The notes under the pieces were generated by a model, which was given only the letters and a program-made list of their open reading frames with translations, did no database searches and had not been told where the DNA came from. The position numbers were made by a program, and so were the translations under genes. Source: Hansschlegelia beijingensis (lineage in GTDB: Bacteria; Pseudomonadota; Alphaproteobacteria; Rhizobiales; Methylopilaceae). Taken from it: a stretch of DNA of 64,000 bases. The stretch spans positions 248,001 to 312,000 of the forward strand of contig NZ_JACIDR010000001.1 in assembly GCF_014196425.1 (NCBI RefSeq), given 5' to 3'. Shown piece by piece: positions 41,856-54,068 of this stretch. Numbering within the stretch: the stretch's first letter is position 1; the number at the start of each line of letters is the position of its first letter.

Positions 41856-42592
41856 GCGCGTCGCGCTCCGAGCAGGAATTCGCGGTTGCCGTCGCCGCCT
41901 GCGATCGGCGAGTCGACGACGCCGAGCGGCTCGCAGCCGAGCCCGGCGACGAGCGCGGTCGCGGCCTCGGTGACGCGGGCGTGCACCTGCGGGTCCTTGA
42001 CCACGCCGCCCTTGCCGACGTCCTTCCGCCCGGCCTCGAACTGCGGCTTCACCAGCGCGATGAGGGCCGCCGCCGGGGCCGCCAGCGCGAGCGCGGCGGG
42101 AAGCACGACGGCGAGCGGCGCGAAGCTCACGTCCACGGCGATGATCGAGGGCGGGGCCGGCAGCGCGTTCGGGGCCAGCGTGCGGATGTCGGTGCCCTCG
42201 AGGCTCAGCAGGCGCGGCTCCCCCTGTAGCCGCGGGTGAAGCTGCCCGCGGCCGACGTCCACCGCCGTGACATGTGCGGCGCCGCGCGACAGCAGGACTT
42301 CGCTGAAGCCGCCGGTCGAGGAGCCGACGTCGAGCGCATGCGCCTCCGCCACGTCGATCCCGAAATGGTCGAGCGCGAAAGCGAGCTTCACGCCGCCGCG
42401 GGAGACGTAAGGGTGGGCCGGCTCCGCCTCGATAGCGGCGTCGGCCGCGAGCCCGTCGGAGGCGCGCCGGACCGTCGCTCCATCGGCGCGCACCAGGCCG
42501 GCTGCGATGGCCGCCTGCGCCTTGGCGCGGCTTTCGAAGAAGCCCCGCTCGACGAGCAGCAGGTCCGCGCGGCGGCGGGGAGGGGAGGACAT
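41852..42592 (-). CDS. tlyA: TlyA family rRNA 2'-O-methyltransferase
   Basis: 246 residues. An N-terminal S4 RNA-binding domain (RRADLLLVERGFFESRAKAQ, then AAIAAGLV) precedes an FtsJ-like methyltransferase domain with the SAM motif ALDVGSSTGGFSEVLLSRGA and the motif LVKPQFEAGRKDVGKGGVVK. TlyA methylates 2'-OH of cytidines in 16S and/or 23S rRNA; some members were reported as haemolysins. Start 42592 follows GGAGGGG. Downstream gene start overlaps its stop (ATGA). Confidence 0.92.
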   Translation of the reverse strand: MSSPPRRRADLLLVERGFFESRAKAQAAIAAGLVRADGATVRRASDGLAADAAIEAEPAHPYVSRGGVKLAFALDHFGIDVAEAHALDVGSSTGGFSEVLLSRGAAHVTAVDVGRGQLHPRLQGEPRLLSLEGTDIRTLAPNALPAPPSIIAVDVSFAPLAVVLPAALALAAPAAALIALVKPQFEAGRKDVGKGGVVKDPQVHARVTEAATALVAGLGCEPLGVVDSPIAGGDGNREFLLGARRA

Positions 42593-42643
42593 GAGGCGGA
42601 TGCGGCCGTCTGGATGAACCGGGCCGCTGTCTAGCACGCCGGA

Positions 42644-42674
42644 AACGAAAACGGGGGCGCAGAGCGCCCCCGTT
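42644..42674 (-). terminator. Intrinsic terminator of the outer-membrane protein gene
   Basis: A perfect 11-bp stem (AACGGGGGCGC with GCGCCCCCGTT) around a 3-nt loop is followed on the minus strand by TTTTCGTTT. It lies 27 bases after the stop of the porin-like gene and is the cleanest ordinary terminator in the window. Confidence 0.85.
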
Positions 42675-42700
42675 CCGTCAGATCAGATCTGTCGATCGTC

Positions 42701-43549
42701 TCAGTACTTGGTGACGATCGGAGCCGGAGCCGCCGGGGTCCACAGCGGGATGATCACGCGGGTCCAGAGACGGGTCTCCTTGCCGCCGAGGTTCCGCTGC
42801 CACACGTCGCGGGTCAGGTAGGCCTGCATGATGACCGGGCCGAAGTTGTAGCCGACGAGCGGGCCGAGGGCGAACTGCTTCTGCTTCGGACGGCCGTTCG
42901 GGGTGTCGTACTCGGTCGAGCCGAACGCCGCGAGGCCGAGTTCCCACTTGCCGAAGGTCTTGGTCGCGGTCAGGTCGAGGTTGAAGCCGTTCGCGGTCTT
43001 GCCGCCGACCGACTTGTCGGTGTCGAACGTGATGCCCCAGAGCAGGTTGGCGGTCAGGTTCCAGCCGTCGCCGGTGTAGCTCGCCGCGAAGTCCTGACGC
43101 CAGGTGGTGGCGCGAACGCGGATGTCCTTGTCGCCGGCGTTGAAGTAGAAGCCCGACAGGTAGCTGACGCCGAAGCCGTTGCCGAGGTCCCAAGCGAGGG
43201 CGGCGGCGGCGAACGGGTTGTAGAGGCCGTAGTTGTCGGCGCCGCCAGCGGCGTCCACGTGAGCGTTCGGCAGGGCGCCGAGCAGCTGGAAGTTGCCGCC
43301 GAGGATGGTCCACGGGGTCGACCAGGCGATGACCGGAATGTCGACGAGGAGCTTGGTGTCGGGGTTCGTGTTGCGAACGCCCCAGCTCAGCGTGTTGACG
43401 AAGTAGACGCCTTCCGGAAGCGGCGCGCCGCGCGCCAGGCCGACCGTCTCACCGGTCTGCGCAGTCGCGGGGAAGGCGCTGGCCTCCATCGACGAGGCGC
43501 CGAGCATCATTGCGCCCACCGCCGCAATTTTCATCACGTTCTTCAGCAT
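42701..43549 (-). CDS. Outer-membrane transporter-like protein (MetA-pathway/Phenol_MetA_deg type)
   Basis: 282 residues: signal peptide (to about MEASA), then alternating amphipathic strands with the family features GVYFVNTLSWGVRN, NPFAAAALAWDLGNGFGVSY, SGFYFNAGD, LLWGITFD, ELGLAAFGSTEYD and a terminal VTKY. It should form an outer-membrane beta-barrel. Members are linked to uptake of aromatic or hydrophobic compounds, but no substrate can be assigned. GGAGGAAAGG precedes the ATG at 43549. It is a single-gene unit with its own terminator. Confidence 0.82.
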   Translation of the reverse strand: MLKNVMKIAAVGAMMLGASSMEASAFPATAQTGETVGLARGAPLPEGVYFVNTLSWGVRNTNPDTKLLVDIPVIAWSTPWTILGGNFQLLGALPNAHVDAAGGADNYGLYNPFAAAALAWDLGNGFGVSYLSGFYFNAGDKDIRVRATTWRQDFAASYTGDGWNLTANLLWGITFDTDKSVGGKTANGFNLDLTATKTFGKWELGLAAFGSTEYDTPNGRPKQKQFALGPLVGYNFGPVIMQAYLTRDVWQRNLGGKETRLWTRVIIPLWTPAAPAPIVTKY

Positions 43550-43922
43550 GTTGCCTTTCCTCCGATCGGCGCCCTGCCGGGACGCCGCCTCTCCGAGCAC
43601 GAAATCGTTTTCGCCTACCGGTTCGGTTTCTTCCGTCCCCGAAGTCGAAATCTGTCGGAAACAGAACCGATGGCTCAACAAGCGCCCCCGACTCGGCGCC
43701 GCTAGGTGGAGAGGACATTTTTTGGGCGCGTTTCGCCACCGGAATCACGGGGTCTCGCCTTAGTTGCGAGCCCACTGTCGCTGAAATGTCGCAGCACTTG
43801 TTGGGTAAACGAGTCGTTAATTCACGTTGCAGCGAGAGCGGAGCGGCGCCCTCTCTTTGTGCAAGTTATAAGAACTTCAAACAGTTGGCGGGTTGCAGAA
43901 GCCTCGCCAGCGGCGGCCCACG
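43550..43922. other. Intergenic region upstream of the outer-membrane protein gene
   Basis: 373 bases without a gene I can support. It is AT-richer than its surroundings in the right half and includes a short palindrome AAGTT-ATAAG-AACTT at 43864-43878. It must hold the promoter of the leftward porin-like gene; I could not fix the -35/-10 elements. Confidence 0.45.
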
Positions 43923-45290
43923 CTACCTGAGCGTGTTTTGCGCGACCGTCAGCCCCGGCAGACCACCCGAGCCGCCGATCGCCAGATCGGGCGTCGCGAC
44001 CTGGTCCCAGCGGTAGCCCAGAACCCCGCCGCGCCGTGATCCCGTCACAGTATTGCCCACGATCGTCGCCGGTCCGACGCCTTCGACGACCGAGACGCTG
44101 ATTCCCACGTCGCAGCCGCGCACGACGTTCCCGGTGATCGTGACGTCGCGCAGATAGGGGCCCCACCCGGCGTTGATCCCGGCGGTCGGCGCGTTCTCGA
44201 CCACGTTGCCCGTTACGGCGACGTCCGCCTCCACGCCGATCCCGAGGCCGTAGCTGTCGCCCGGGCCGTCGAGCTTCTTCCGCCGGAAGAGGTTGCGGAC
44301 GAGATTGCCGACCACCGTGCCGAGCCGGCCTCCCTCGTTGAAGTTCGCGATGCAGATGCCGTTGCCGGCGCCGTCGACCAGGTTCGAGGAGATCACCGCG
44401 CCCGAGAAGCCGTATTCGGCGAAGATGCAGGTCTCGCCGCTGTCCAGGCACAGATTGTCGGTGATCATGACGTCGTCGGCCGCGTGGGCGCGAACGGCCG
44501 AGAAGGCGGAGCGGCGGATGGCGTTGCCGGAGATCATCACGCCGCCGGCCTTGGAGACGTTGATGGCGTTGCCGTTCCAGCCGAGGCCGCCGTCGAGCGC
44601 GCCGGTGTCCTCGATCCGGTTGCGGCTGATCACGGAGCTCTCGTCGGCCTTGTCGTTCCGGCGGAGCAGCACGCCGTTGTTGCGGCAGCCGAGGATGACG
44701 CTGTCGGTGAGCGACACGCCCTTGCCGTCGATCGAGAACAGCGCCGCCTGACGCGCGCCCTCGAAGCGGCAGTCGCGGAGCGTGCCGCCGGAGCGCACCA
44801 GCATCACGCTGTTCGCGCCGGCGTCGAGCACGGTCACGTCGTCCATGGCGAGCCCGGAAACGTCCGCGAATTCGAGAACGCCGGTTTCGGCCGCGCCCGG
44901 GATCGAGCCTCCCACGAAGGTGATGCCGCGCAGCGCGATCCGCCTGGCGCCCCTTGCGGACAGCACGGGGCCCGAACCGGAGAGCTCCAGCCGGGTCGCC
45001 CGCGGCGCCCCGACCAGCGTGACCCCGTCGGGCAGGCTGACGTTCGACACGCGGTAGGTCCCGGGCCTGAGCGCGAGCGGCCGGCCTTCGCGCGCCGCGC
45101 GCTCGAGAGCGCGGCCCAGAGCGCGGCTCTGGTCCGCCTCGCCGGGACGCAGCCCGAGCGTCTCGCCGTCGAGCGCGCCCGGCAGCGCTTCGGCGAAGGG
45201 AGGCGCCGCCGCGAGCCCGGCGAAGGCCGCGCTGGCCGCCATGAAGCGTCTGCGCGAGAGCGAGAGATCGGCTGGCGCCGCGCGGGTCAC
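43923..45290 (-). CDS. Tat-exported right-handed beta-helix protein (TIGR03808-like)
   Basis: 455 residues. The N-terminus has a Tat motif (LSLSRRRFMAASAAFAGLAA). A pectate-lyase-like parallel beta-helix follows, with a repeating pattern such as VMISGNAIRRSAFSAVRAHA, VMITDNLCLDSGETCIFAEY and VTITGNVVRGCDVGISVSVV. The order matches the TIGR03808 family of Hyphomicrobiales, whose function is unknown. The GTG start at 45290 has GGAGG 7 bases upstream and retains the whole Tat signal. It starts 44 bases after the amidohydrolase stop and may be cotranscribed with it. Confidence 0.83.
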   Translation of the reverse strand: MTRAAPADLSLSRRRFMAASAAFAGLAAAPPFAEALPGALDGETLGLRPGEADQSRALGRALERAAREGRPLALRPGTYRVSNVSLPDGVTLVGAPRATRLELSGSGPVLSARGARRIALRGITFVGGSIPGAAETGVLEFADVSGLAMDDVTVLDAGANSVMLVRSGGTLRDCRFEGARQAALFSIDGKGVSLTDSVILGCRNNGVLLRRNDKADESSVISRNRIEDTGALDGGLGWNGNAINVSKAGGVMISGNAIRRSAFSAVRAHAADDVMITDNLCLDSGETCIFAEYGFSGAVISSNLVDGAGNGICIANFNEGGRLGTVVGNLVRNLFRRKKLDGPGDSYGLGIGVEADVAVTGNVVENAPTAGINAGWGPYLRDVTITGNVVRGCDVGISVSVVEGVGPATIVGNTVTGSRRGGVLGYRWDQVATPDLAIGGSGGLPGLTVAQNTLR

Positions 45291-45333
45291 TGGTCGCCTC
45301 CGGGAGAACGCGGTCCCGCCGGGCGGGGACGCC

Positions 45334-46692
45334 TCAAGCTTCGCCGTTGGCGAGCTCGCGAACAAGCCGCGCGTGGGAGTCCAGCGTTCGCGCTCGGTCG
45401 ATCGTGATGCAGCGGCCCTGCTCGACGACGACGCGGCCGCCGACGATCGTGGTCGCAGCGCGGGCCGGCCCGCACAGCACGAGCGCCGCGACCGGGTCCC
45501 ACTCCGCACCGGCGAAGGCCGGGCCGGAGACGTCGAACGCGGCGACGTCCGCCGCCTTTCCGGGCGCGAGCCGGCCGATGTCGGGTCGGCCGAGCGTCCT
45601 GGCGCCGCCGAGCGTCGCAAGCTCCAGCGCCTGGCGCGCCGTCATCGCCGCAGCGCCGGTCGCGACGCGCTGCAACAGCAGCGCCTGGCGCGCCTCGTTG
45701 AGAAGATGGCCGGAATCGTTGGACGCCGATCCGTCGACGCCGAGCCCCACCGTGACGCCGGTCGCCAGCATCCTGCGCACGGGAGCGATCCCGCTGCCGA
45801 GGCGCATGTTCGAGCACGGACAATGCGCGACCGCGGTTCCGGTGCGGGCGAACAGGTCGATCTCTGAAGGATCGAGCTTGACGCAGTGCGCGTGCCAGAC
45901 GTCGGGGCCGCACCAGCCGAGCTCCTCGGCGTACTCCCCGGGCCGAACCCCGAACCGCTCCAGCGAGTAGCTGACGTCCTCGTCGTTCTCGGCGAGATGG
46001 GTGTGCAGCGGGACGCCATAGCTCCGCGCCAGTTCGGCGGAGTCGCGCATCAGCTCGCGGCTGACCGAGAAGGGCGAGCATGGCGCCACGCCGACGCGGG
46101 TCATGGAGAAGGGGCTCGGATCGTCGAACGCCTCGATCAGCCGTCGCGTGTCGGCCAGGATCGCGTCCTCGCTCTCGACCATGGCGTCGGGCGGCACGCC
46201 GCCCTGCGACTGGCCGATGCTGATCGCGCCGCGGGTGGCGTGGAAGCGCAGCCCGACCTCGCCCGCCGCCTCGATCGAATCGTCGAGCCGGGCGCCGTTC
46301 GGGAACATGTAGAGGTGGTCGGAGCTGGTGGTGCAGCCGCTCTCGGCGAGCTCGGCCAGCGCCACCATCGCCGAGACCCGGATGTGCTCCGGTCGCATCC
46401 GCATCCACAGCGGATAGTGCGCGCTGAGCCAGCCGAACAGCAGCGCGTCCTGCCCCGCAGGCAGCGCGCGCGTCAGGTTCTGGAACATGTGGTGGTGGGT
46501 GTTCACCAGGCCGGGGGTCACCACGCAGCCGCGCATGTCGAGCGAGAGGTCGGCGTCGCGCGGCAGCTCCGCGGTCGGGCCGACCTGCTCGATCACCCCG
46601 TCGCGGGCGAACAGGCCGCCGTCCCGGATCTCCCGCCGTTCCTCGTCCATCGTGACGAGGACGTCCGCGTTCCGGATCAGCAGGGTCGGCAA
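45334..46692 (-). CDS. 8-oxoguanine deaminase-like amidohydrolase
   Basis: 452 residues, metal-dependent amidohydrolase of the guanine/8-oxoguanine deaminase and hydroxyatrazine hydrolase group (COG0402). Metal ligands are visible in NTHHHMFQNLTRA, HTHLAENDED, HAHCVKLD and GVDGSASNDSGHLL. QDALLFGWLSAHYPLWMRM is typical of 8-oxoguanine deaminases. The start is TTG 46692, 6 bases after GGAG; no nearby ATG preserves the N-terminus. Alternative substrates (guanine, triazines) cannot be ruled out. Confidence 0.88.
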   Translation of the reverse strand: MPTLLIRNADVLVTMDEERREIRDGGLFARDGVIEQVGPTAELPRDADLSLDMRGCVVTPGLVNTHHHMFQNLTRALPAGQDALLFGWLSAHYPLWMRMRPEHIRVSAMVALAELAESGCTTSSDHLYMFPNGARLDDSIEAAGEVGLRFHATRGAISIGQSQGGVPPDAMVESEDAILADTRRLIEAFDDPSPFSMTRVGVAPCSPFSVSRELMRDSAELARSYGVPLHTHLAENDEDVSYSLERFGVRPGEYAEELGWCGPDVWHAHCVKLDPSEIDLFARTGTAVAHCPCSNMRLGSGIAPVRRMLATGVTVGLGVDGSASNDSGHLLNEARQALLLQRVATGAAAMTARQALELATLGGARTLGRPDIGRLAPGKAADVAAFDVSGPAFAGAEWDPVAALVLCGPARAATTIVGGRVVVEQGRCITIDRARTLDSHARLVRELANGEA

Positions 46693-46815
46693 GGGCGGCT
46701 CCAGGGCAGGGGCGGGTCCGGCGCTTCATGGCCGACGGCGAAGGCGGCGTCGAGGACGCGGAACGAGCGCGGACGGGACAGGACGCGGCTTTCGAGGATA
46801 GCCGCTTGCGGCGGC

Positions 46816-49218
<2,403 letters not shown>

Positions 49219-49228
49219 CGGCTTGCTC

Positions 49229-49636
49229 CTACGTGACCTTGGAGAGGCTGAAGACGAGGCAGCCATTGTGCGCGACGCGACGGACCACGTAGCGGCCCGC
49301 CGGAAGCGGGATGCGGCGCTCGAACCGGCCCTGCGGCAGCTCCAGCCGGTGGATGGCCGCGTTGCGCAGTTCGGGCGGCAGCACGCGCCGACCCGCGACG
49401 ATCAGCGCGCCGTCGTCGATCACGGCCTCGACCTGGTCGGGATCGACGCCCGGCAGGCCGACGATGACCAGAACCTCGTGCTCGGTCTCGATGACGTCGA
49501 CCGGCGGCTCCCAGCAGGGCTCCGGCGCGGCGCCTCCCGGCCTGAGCTGAAAGATCTGCCGGCGCATGCGTTCGGCGCGCGCCAGCGTCTCGACCGCTTC
49601 CGCCAGCATCCAGTTCGCCGGATCCCGGTTCGCCAT
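49229..49636 (-). CDS. Hsp20/alpha-crystallin small heat shock protein
   Basis: 135 residues with an alpha-crystallin domain (ETEHEVLVIVGLPGVDPDQV, then LIVAGRRVLPPELRNAAIHR, ERRIPLPAGRYVVRR). The end KVT is short and lacks the usual I-x-I tail. The N-terminal arm (NWMLAEAVETLARAERMRRQ) is unlike the IbpA arm. It is a holdase-type chaperone, cotranscribed with lon. Confidence 0.88.
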   Translation of the reverse strand: MANRDPANWMLAEAVETLARAERMRRQIFQLRPGGAAPEPCWEPPVDVIETEHEVLVIVGLPGVDPDQVEAVIDDGALIVAGRRVLPPELRNAAIHRLELPQGRFERRIPLPAGRYVVRRVAHNGCLVFSLSKVT

Positions 49637-49722
49637 TGGGGGCCTCTCTTCGTCGTGTCCGCCGAGCGCGCCCGACAGAGCGTCGTCGGCGAGTCAGCGC
49701 GTCTGGCCTGAAAGCGTCAAGC

Positions 49723-49758
49723 CGACGTCCGGCCCCCAGTTAAGGAGTCCGGACGTCG
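49723..49758 (-). terminator. Hairpin between the cytochrome gene and hsp20
   Basis: A perfect 10-bp stem (CGACGTCCGG with CCGGACGTCG) and a 16-nt loop lie about 50 bases after the stop of the tri-haem cytochrome gene. No T tract is present. It could end that operon or act as an operator ahead of hsp20. Confidence 0.45.
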
Positions 49759-49810
49759 CCGGTCCATGACCTCGGACAATCGCGAGACGCAGATCGCCTG
49801 CTCGCCTTCG

Positions 49811-51124
49811 TCACTGCTGTTTCCGTCGCTCCGCGACCTTTTCGGGCGTCACCTGGCCCTGCTTCCCGCTGAAGTGGCCGATGACGTAGTTCGCCACGGC
49901 GGCGAGCTCAACGTCCGAATAGGCGGCGAAGCTCGGCATCCACGCGCCGGAGTTGATGTCCTTCAGGTCCGATCCCTGAAGCAGCGCCATCGTCAGGTTC
50001 ACGCCGTCGGGATCGTTCACCGAGCGCAGGCCCGCGAGCCCGGCGTAGGGCGTCTGCTGGCCCTTGCCGTCGTACTGATGGCAGCTGGCGCAGGCGCCCT
50101 CGAAGATCTTGCGGCCGAGATCGCCCTTCGCGGCGTCCGCCGGCGGGGCCCAGGCGGTGGATTTCTTCAGCGACTCCGGATCAGGCGCGATCTCGGTCCC
50201 GGCGGGCCCGGGCTGCGCCTTCACGATCCGCAGGTAGCTGATCAGCGCGTTCCGGTCGCCCTCGTTCAGGTGGCGGGTGCTGTATTCGACCGCCTCCGCC
50301 ATCGGGCCGGAAGCCGCCGCGCGTCCCTCGGCGTGGCCCTTCGCGAAGTAGTCGGAGAGCTGCTGGTCGGTCCAGGCGCCGACGCCGAAGGTCTTGTCCG
50401 AGGTGATGTTGTAGGCCCGCCAGCCCTGGATGTCGGCGCCGGCGAACTCCTTGCCGTCATCGAGCGCGAAGGCGAGGTTGCGCGGCGTGTGGCACTCGCC
50501 GCAATGACCCAGCGCGTTGGCCACGTAGTCGCCCCTGTTCTGCTCCGGCTTGCGGTCAGGATCGTCGCGGAAGCGGCGGGCGTCGAGGAACGCCATGTTC
50601 CAGAACGCCATCGCCCAGCGCTGGTTGAACGGGAAGGACAGCTCGTTCTTCTTCGCCGGCGCGTGAACCGGCTCGAGGCTGAACAGGTAGGCCTTGATGG
50701 CCACCGCGTCGTCGCGGCTCATCCTGGTGTAGGACGTGTAGGGGAAGGCCGGATAGAGATGGCGGCCGTCCTTGCGGACGCCGTGATGGAGCGCGCGGAC
50801 GAAGTCGTCGTCGCTCCAGGTCCCGATGCCGGTCTCCTTGTCGGGCGTGATGTTGGTCGAATAGATCACCCCGAAAGGCAGCTTGAACGGCGTTCCGCCC
50901 GCATAGGGCTTGCCGCCCGGGACCTGATGGCAGGCGACGCAGTCGGCCGCATGCGCCAGATACTCGCCGCGCCTGACGAGTTCGGGCGACGCCGGCGCGT
51001 CGGCCGCCATGACGTCCCTGTCGTTGTGCAGCCAGCGGTAGCCGGCGAGCCCCGCGATCCCGATGGCGGCCAGAACGACGATCGCGACCGCGATCCTGAC
51101 CAGGTTTCTCACGACCGCCCTCAC
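49811..51124 (-). CDS. Tri-haem membrane-anchored cytochrome c subunit
   Basis: 437 residues: N-terminal anchor (VRIAVAIVVLAAIGIAGLAG), then three haem motifs CVACH, CGECH and CASCH at about residues 62, 205 and 345. This matches cytochrome subunits of alcohol/aldehyde dehydrogenase and isoquinoline-oxidoreductase complexes. It would pass electrons from the molybdenum enzyme to the respiratory chain. Its start overlaps the stop of the molybdopterin subunit gene (ATGA-type). Confidence 0.9.
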   Translation of the reverse strand: MRAVVRNLVRIAVAIVVLAAIGIAGLAGYRWLHNDRDVMAADAPASPELVRRGEYLAHAADCVACHQVPGGKPYAGGTPFKLPFGVIYSTNITPDKETGIGTWSDDDFVRALHHGVRKDGRHLYPAFPYTSYTRMSRDDAVAIKAYLFSLEPVHAPAKKNELSFPFNQRWAMAFWNMAFLDARRFRDDPDRKPEQNRGDYVANALGHCGECHTPRNLAFALDDGKEFAGADIQGWRAYNITSDKTFGVGAWTDQQLSDYFAKGHAEGRAAASGPMAEAVEYSTRHLNEGDRNALISYLRIVKAQPGPAGTEIAPDPESLKKSTAWAPPADAAKGDLGRKIFEGACASCHQYDGKGQQTPYAGLAGLRSVNDPDGVNLTMALLQGSDLKDINSGAWMPSFAAYSDVELAAVANYVIGHFSGKQGQVTPEKVAERRKQQ

Positions 51125-53328
51125 GCCGCGCCCGCCTTCGGATCAGCGAGCAGCCGGGGGTCGAGCGGCAGCCTCCGCAGGCGGACGCCGGTCGCGGCGA
51201 ACACCGCATTGGCGAGCGCCGGGGCGGCGATCGCGGTGCCGACCTCGCCCATGCCGCCGATGGGGCCTTCGTTCTTAACGATGTGCACCTCGATCGGCGG
51301 CGTCTCGTTCAGGCGCATCATCCGGTAGTCGTGGAAGTTGCTCTGCTTCACGGCGCCCTTCTCGAAGGTGATCTCGTTGAAGAGGGCCATCGTCCAGCCG
51401 AAGATCAGGCCGCCCTGGATCTGCGCCTCCACCGTGTTCGGGTTCATCACCGGGCCGCAGTCGATCGCGGCCACGCCGCGCCTGATGCGGATGACGCCGC
51501 GCGGCGACACCTCGACCTCCGCGATCGCGCAGACATGGCTTCCGAACGGCGATGCGAAGGCGACGCCGCGGCCGACGCGCGGCGGCAGCTTCTCGCCCCA
51601 GCCGATCGCCTCCGCGGCCTTGTTCAGCACAGAGAGCGGACGCGGGTTCTTGGTCAGCATCTTGCGCCGGAACTCCACCGGATCCTTGCCGGCGGCGTGC
51701 GCGAGCTCGTCGACGAAGCCCTCGACCTTGAAGATGTTGTGCGTCGGTCCGACGCCGCGCCACCAGCCGATCGGAATGGCCTCCGGCATGTCATGCGGCA
51801 CCCATTCCACGTGGAAGGCGGGGATGTCGTAGGACAGCTCGTCGGAGCACTCCGTCAGGTCGGCGTCGAAGCCGTCCTTGCGCAGCATCTGCGGCGCCCA
51901 GCGCTTCGGCACCGAGGCTCCGCAGGTGCGATCCTTCCAGACCACCGGGTAGCCCTCGTCGTCCACCACGGCCGAGACCCGGTCGAGATAGGCCGTGCGC
52001 GGAATGTCGTGGCGGATGTCGTGCTCGCGCGACCAGATCATCTTGACCGGGTAGGGAACCTGCTTGGCGATGTTGACCGCGAGCTCGACGGAGTCGACCT
52101 CGAGCCTGCGCCCGAAACCGCCGCCCAGATACTGGTTGTGGAGGATGATCTTGTCCTCCGGCAGTCCGGTCAGCTTCGCGGCCGCGCCGACGGCCCGGGT
52201 CGGCACCTGGCTGCCCACCCAGATCTCGCAGGCGTCCGGCCGCACATGCACGACCGCGTTGAGCGGCTCCATCGGGGCATGCGCGAGGATCGGGTGCTGG
52301 TAGACCGCCTCGATGGTCTTGCCCTTGCGGTCGAGCGGGCCGTCGCTGCGGGCGACCAGCGCCTTGCCGGTGCGCGACGCCTCGTCGAGCGCCTTGAACA
52401 GGCCCTCGGTCGAGAAATCGACGTTGGGCCCGTGGTCCCACTCGATCTCCAGGGCCTCGGCGGCCTTCTTCGCCGCCCAGTAGTTCGGCGCCGTCACCGC
52501 GACGCCGTGCGGCAGGCGGATGACGTCCTTCACGCCCGGCTGCTTGCGCGCCTCGTCCTCCTTGACCGACTTCAGCGTGCCGCCGGCGGTCGGACAGGTG
52601 ATCACATAGGCGACCTGCATGTCGGGCACGCGGATGTCGATGCCGAAGATCGCCGAGCCGTCGACCTTGGAGGGGCTGTCGATGCGCCGCATCGGCTTGC
52701 CGACGAGCTTGAAGTCCTTCGGGTCCTTCAGCCCGACCTTCTCGGGCGTCTGCTGCCTTGCGGCGGCCTCGGCGAGTTCGTTGTAGGTCGCGGAGCGTCC
52801 GCTGGCGGCGTGCTTCACGACGCCCGCCTTGGTGACGCATTCGGCGGCCGGCACGCCCCACTGCTCGGCCGCGGCGGAGATCAGCATGGCGCGCGCCACC
52901 GCGCCGGCCTCGCGCAGGATCATCCAGTTCGCCCGCACCGTCGTCGAGCCGCCGGTGGTCTGCGACTTGAGCAGCGGCGTGCCGTAGAGCGCGTCGATCG
53001 GCGGGGCGTGCTGGACGATGACCTGGTCGAGCCCGACGTCGAGCTCCTCGGCGAGCAGCATCGCTTCCGTGGTGTAGACGCCCTGGCCCATCTCGACGTT
53101 CGGCATCACCAGCCGCACCGGCCCTTCTCGGTCGATGCGGATCAGCGCGTTGGGGGCGAAGGTCGCGCCTTCCCGGGCGGCGAGCTCGGCGTCGCCGGGC
53201 TGGGGGCGCGCCGAGATGGTGGCCCTGGCCGAGCCGACGCCGAGGAAGAAGGCGAGCGCGAAGCCGCCGCCGGTCTGCAGGAGCGCGCGGCGGCTGGGCT
53301 GCGCGACGTCGGGGATCGGGAGGGTCAT
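51121..53328 (-). CDS. Molybdopterin-binding subunit, xanthine dehydrogenase family (IorB-like)
   Basis: 735 residues with a Tat signal ([20 protein letters not shown]). The aldehyde oxidase/isoquinoline oxidoreductase fold shows [73 protein letters not shown] and [20 protein letters not shown] (the molybdenum-site Glu region is GEVGT). It hydroxylates N-heterocycles or oxidises aldehydes in the periplasm; the substrate is unknown. Coupled to the 2Fe-2S subunit upstream by a 4-base overlap. Confidence 0.9.
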   Translation of the reverse strand: MTLPIPDVAQPSRRALLQTGGGFALAFFLGVGSARATISARPQPGDAELAAREGATFAPNALIRIDREGPVRLVMPNVEMGQGVYTTEAMLLAEELDVGLDQVIVQHAPPIDALYGTPLLKSQTTGGSTTVRANWMILREAGAVARAMLISAAAEQWGVPAAECVTKAGVVKHAASGRSATYNELAEAAARQQTPEKVGLKDPKDFKLVGKPMRRIDSPSKVDGSAIFGIDIRVPDMQVAYVITCPTAGGTLKSVKEDEARKQPGVKDVIRLPHGVAVTAPNYWAAKKAAEALEIEWDHGPNVDFSTEGLFKALDEASRTGKALVARSDGPLDRKGKTIEAVYQHPILAHAPMEPLNAVVHVRPDACEIWVGSQVPTRAVGAAAKLTGLPEDKIILHNQYLGGGFGRRLEVDSVELAVNIAKQVPYPVKMIWSREHDIRHDIPRTAYLDRVSAVVDDEGYPVVWKDRTCGASVPKRWAPQMLRKDGFDADLTECSDELSYDIPAFHVEWVPHDMPEAIPIGWWRGVGPTHNIFKVEGFVDELAHAAGKDPVEFRRKMLTKNPRPLSVLNKAAEAIGWGEKLPPRVGRGVAFASPFGSHVCAIAEVEVSPRGVIRIRRGVAAIDCGPVMNPNTVEAQIQGGLIFGWTMALFNEITFEKGAVKQSNFHDYRMMRLNETPPIEVHIVKNEGPIGGMGEVGTAIAAPALANAVFAATGVRLRRLPLDPRLLADPKAGAA

Positions 53329-53831
53329 TGCGCCGGCCCCTTCTGGAGGTTGTAGGCGATCGTCTGTTCGGCGACCGGCTTACCGGTGGCGGCCTGATGG
53401 ATCGCCTGGCGGATGCGCACATAGGTGCCGCAGCGGCAGATGTTGCCCGACATGGCGGCGTCGATGTCCTCGTCGGTCGGCTGCGGGTTGTGCCGCAGCA
53501 GCGCGGCGGCGCTCATCACCTGGCCGGTCTGGCAGTAGCCGCACTGCACGACCTCGACGGCGAGCCACGCGTCCTGGATCTTCTTGCCCTCCGGCGTCGC
53601 GCCGATCGCCTCCACAGTGGTGATCTTGGCGTCGCCGAGCTCCCCGACCGGCAGCACGCAGGAGCGCACCGCCTGGCCGTCGACATGCACCGTGCAGGCG
53701 CCGCACTGGGCGATGCCGCAGCCGAACTTGGTTCCGGTGAGGCCGATCACGTCGCGCAGCACCCAGAGGAGCGGCATGTCCTCGGGAACCTCGACGGAGC
53801 GGTCCTCGCCATTGACGTTGAGCGTGAGCAT
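53325..53831 (-). CDS. (2Fe-2S)-binding small subunit (IorA-like)
   Basis: 168 residues. The plant-type 2Fe-2S domain has [17 protein letters not shown], and the second domain has [16 protein letters not shown] and [16 protein letters not shown]. It carries electrons from the molybdenum subunit to the cytochrome subunit. No signal peptide is present, so it is presumably exported together with the Tat-targeted large subunit, as known for this family. First gene of the leftward three-gene unit. Confidence 0.92.
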   Translation of the reverse strand: MLTLNVNGEDRSVEVPEDMPLLWVLRDVIGLTGTKFGCGIAQCGACTVHVDGQAVRSCVLPVGELGDAKITTVEAIGATPEGKKIQDAWLAVEVVQCGYCQTGQVMSAAALLRHNPQPTDEDIDAAMSGNICRCGTYVRIRQAIHQAATGKPVAEQTIAYNLQKGPAQ

Positions 53832-54068
53832 GCCGGCGAGCCTCCCTCGATCCTGAGGCGGCGCCTGGACGCCGCTTCGGGCGACATAGCGCCGGGATCC
53901 TGCGCTTTCGACGCTCGCTGCTGCAAGCTAGACGTGCAGAGATGAGCATGGCCGGGAGGGCCGCCGGGGTCGCAAGGTCCGCCGCGACAGGGCCCCGGTC
54001 GCCCGCCCGGTCCGTAGGCTGCGTTTTCTCTCGACCGGCCCGTACGGCCCCCATCTGCGAGAACAAGC

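Noticed and set aside
49690-49721. RpoH-type heat-shock promoter before hsp20
   Set aside because: CTTGACGC on the minus strand looks like a -35, but no plausible -10 follows at 16-18 bp.
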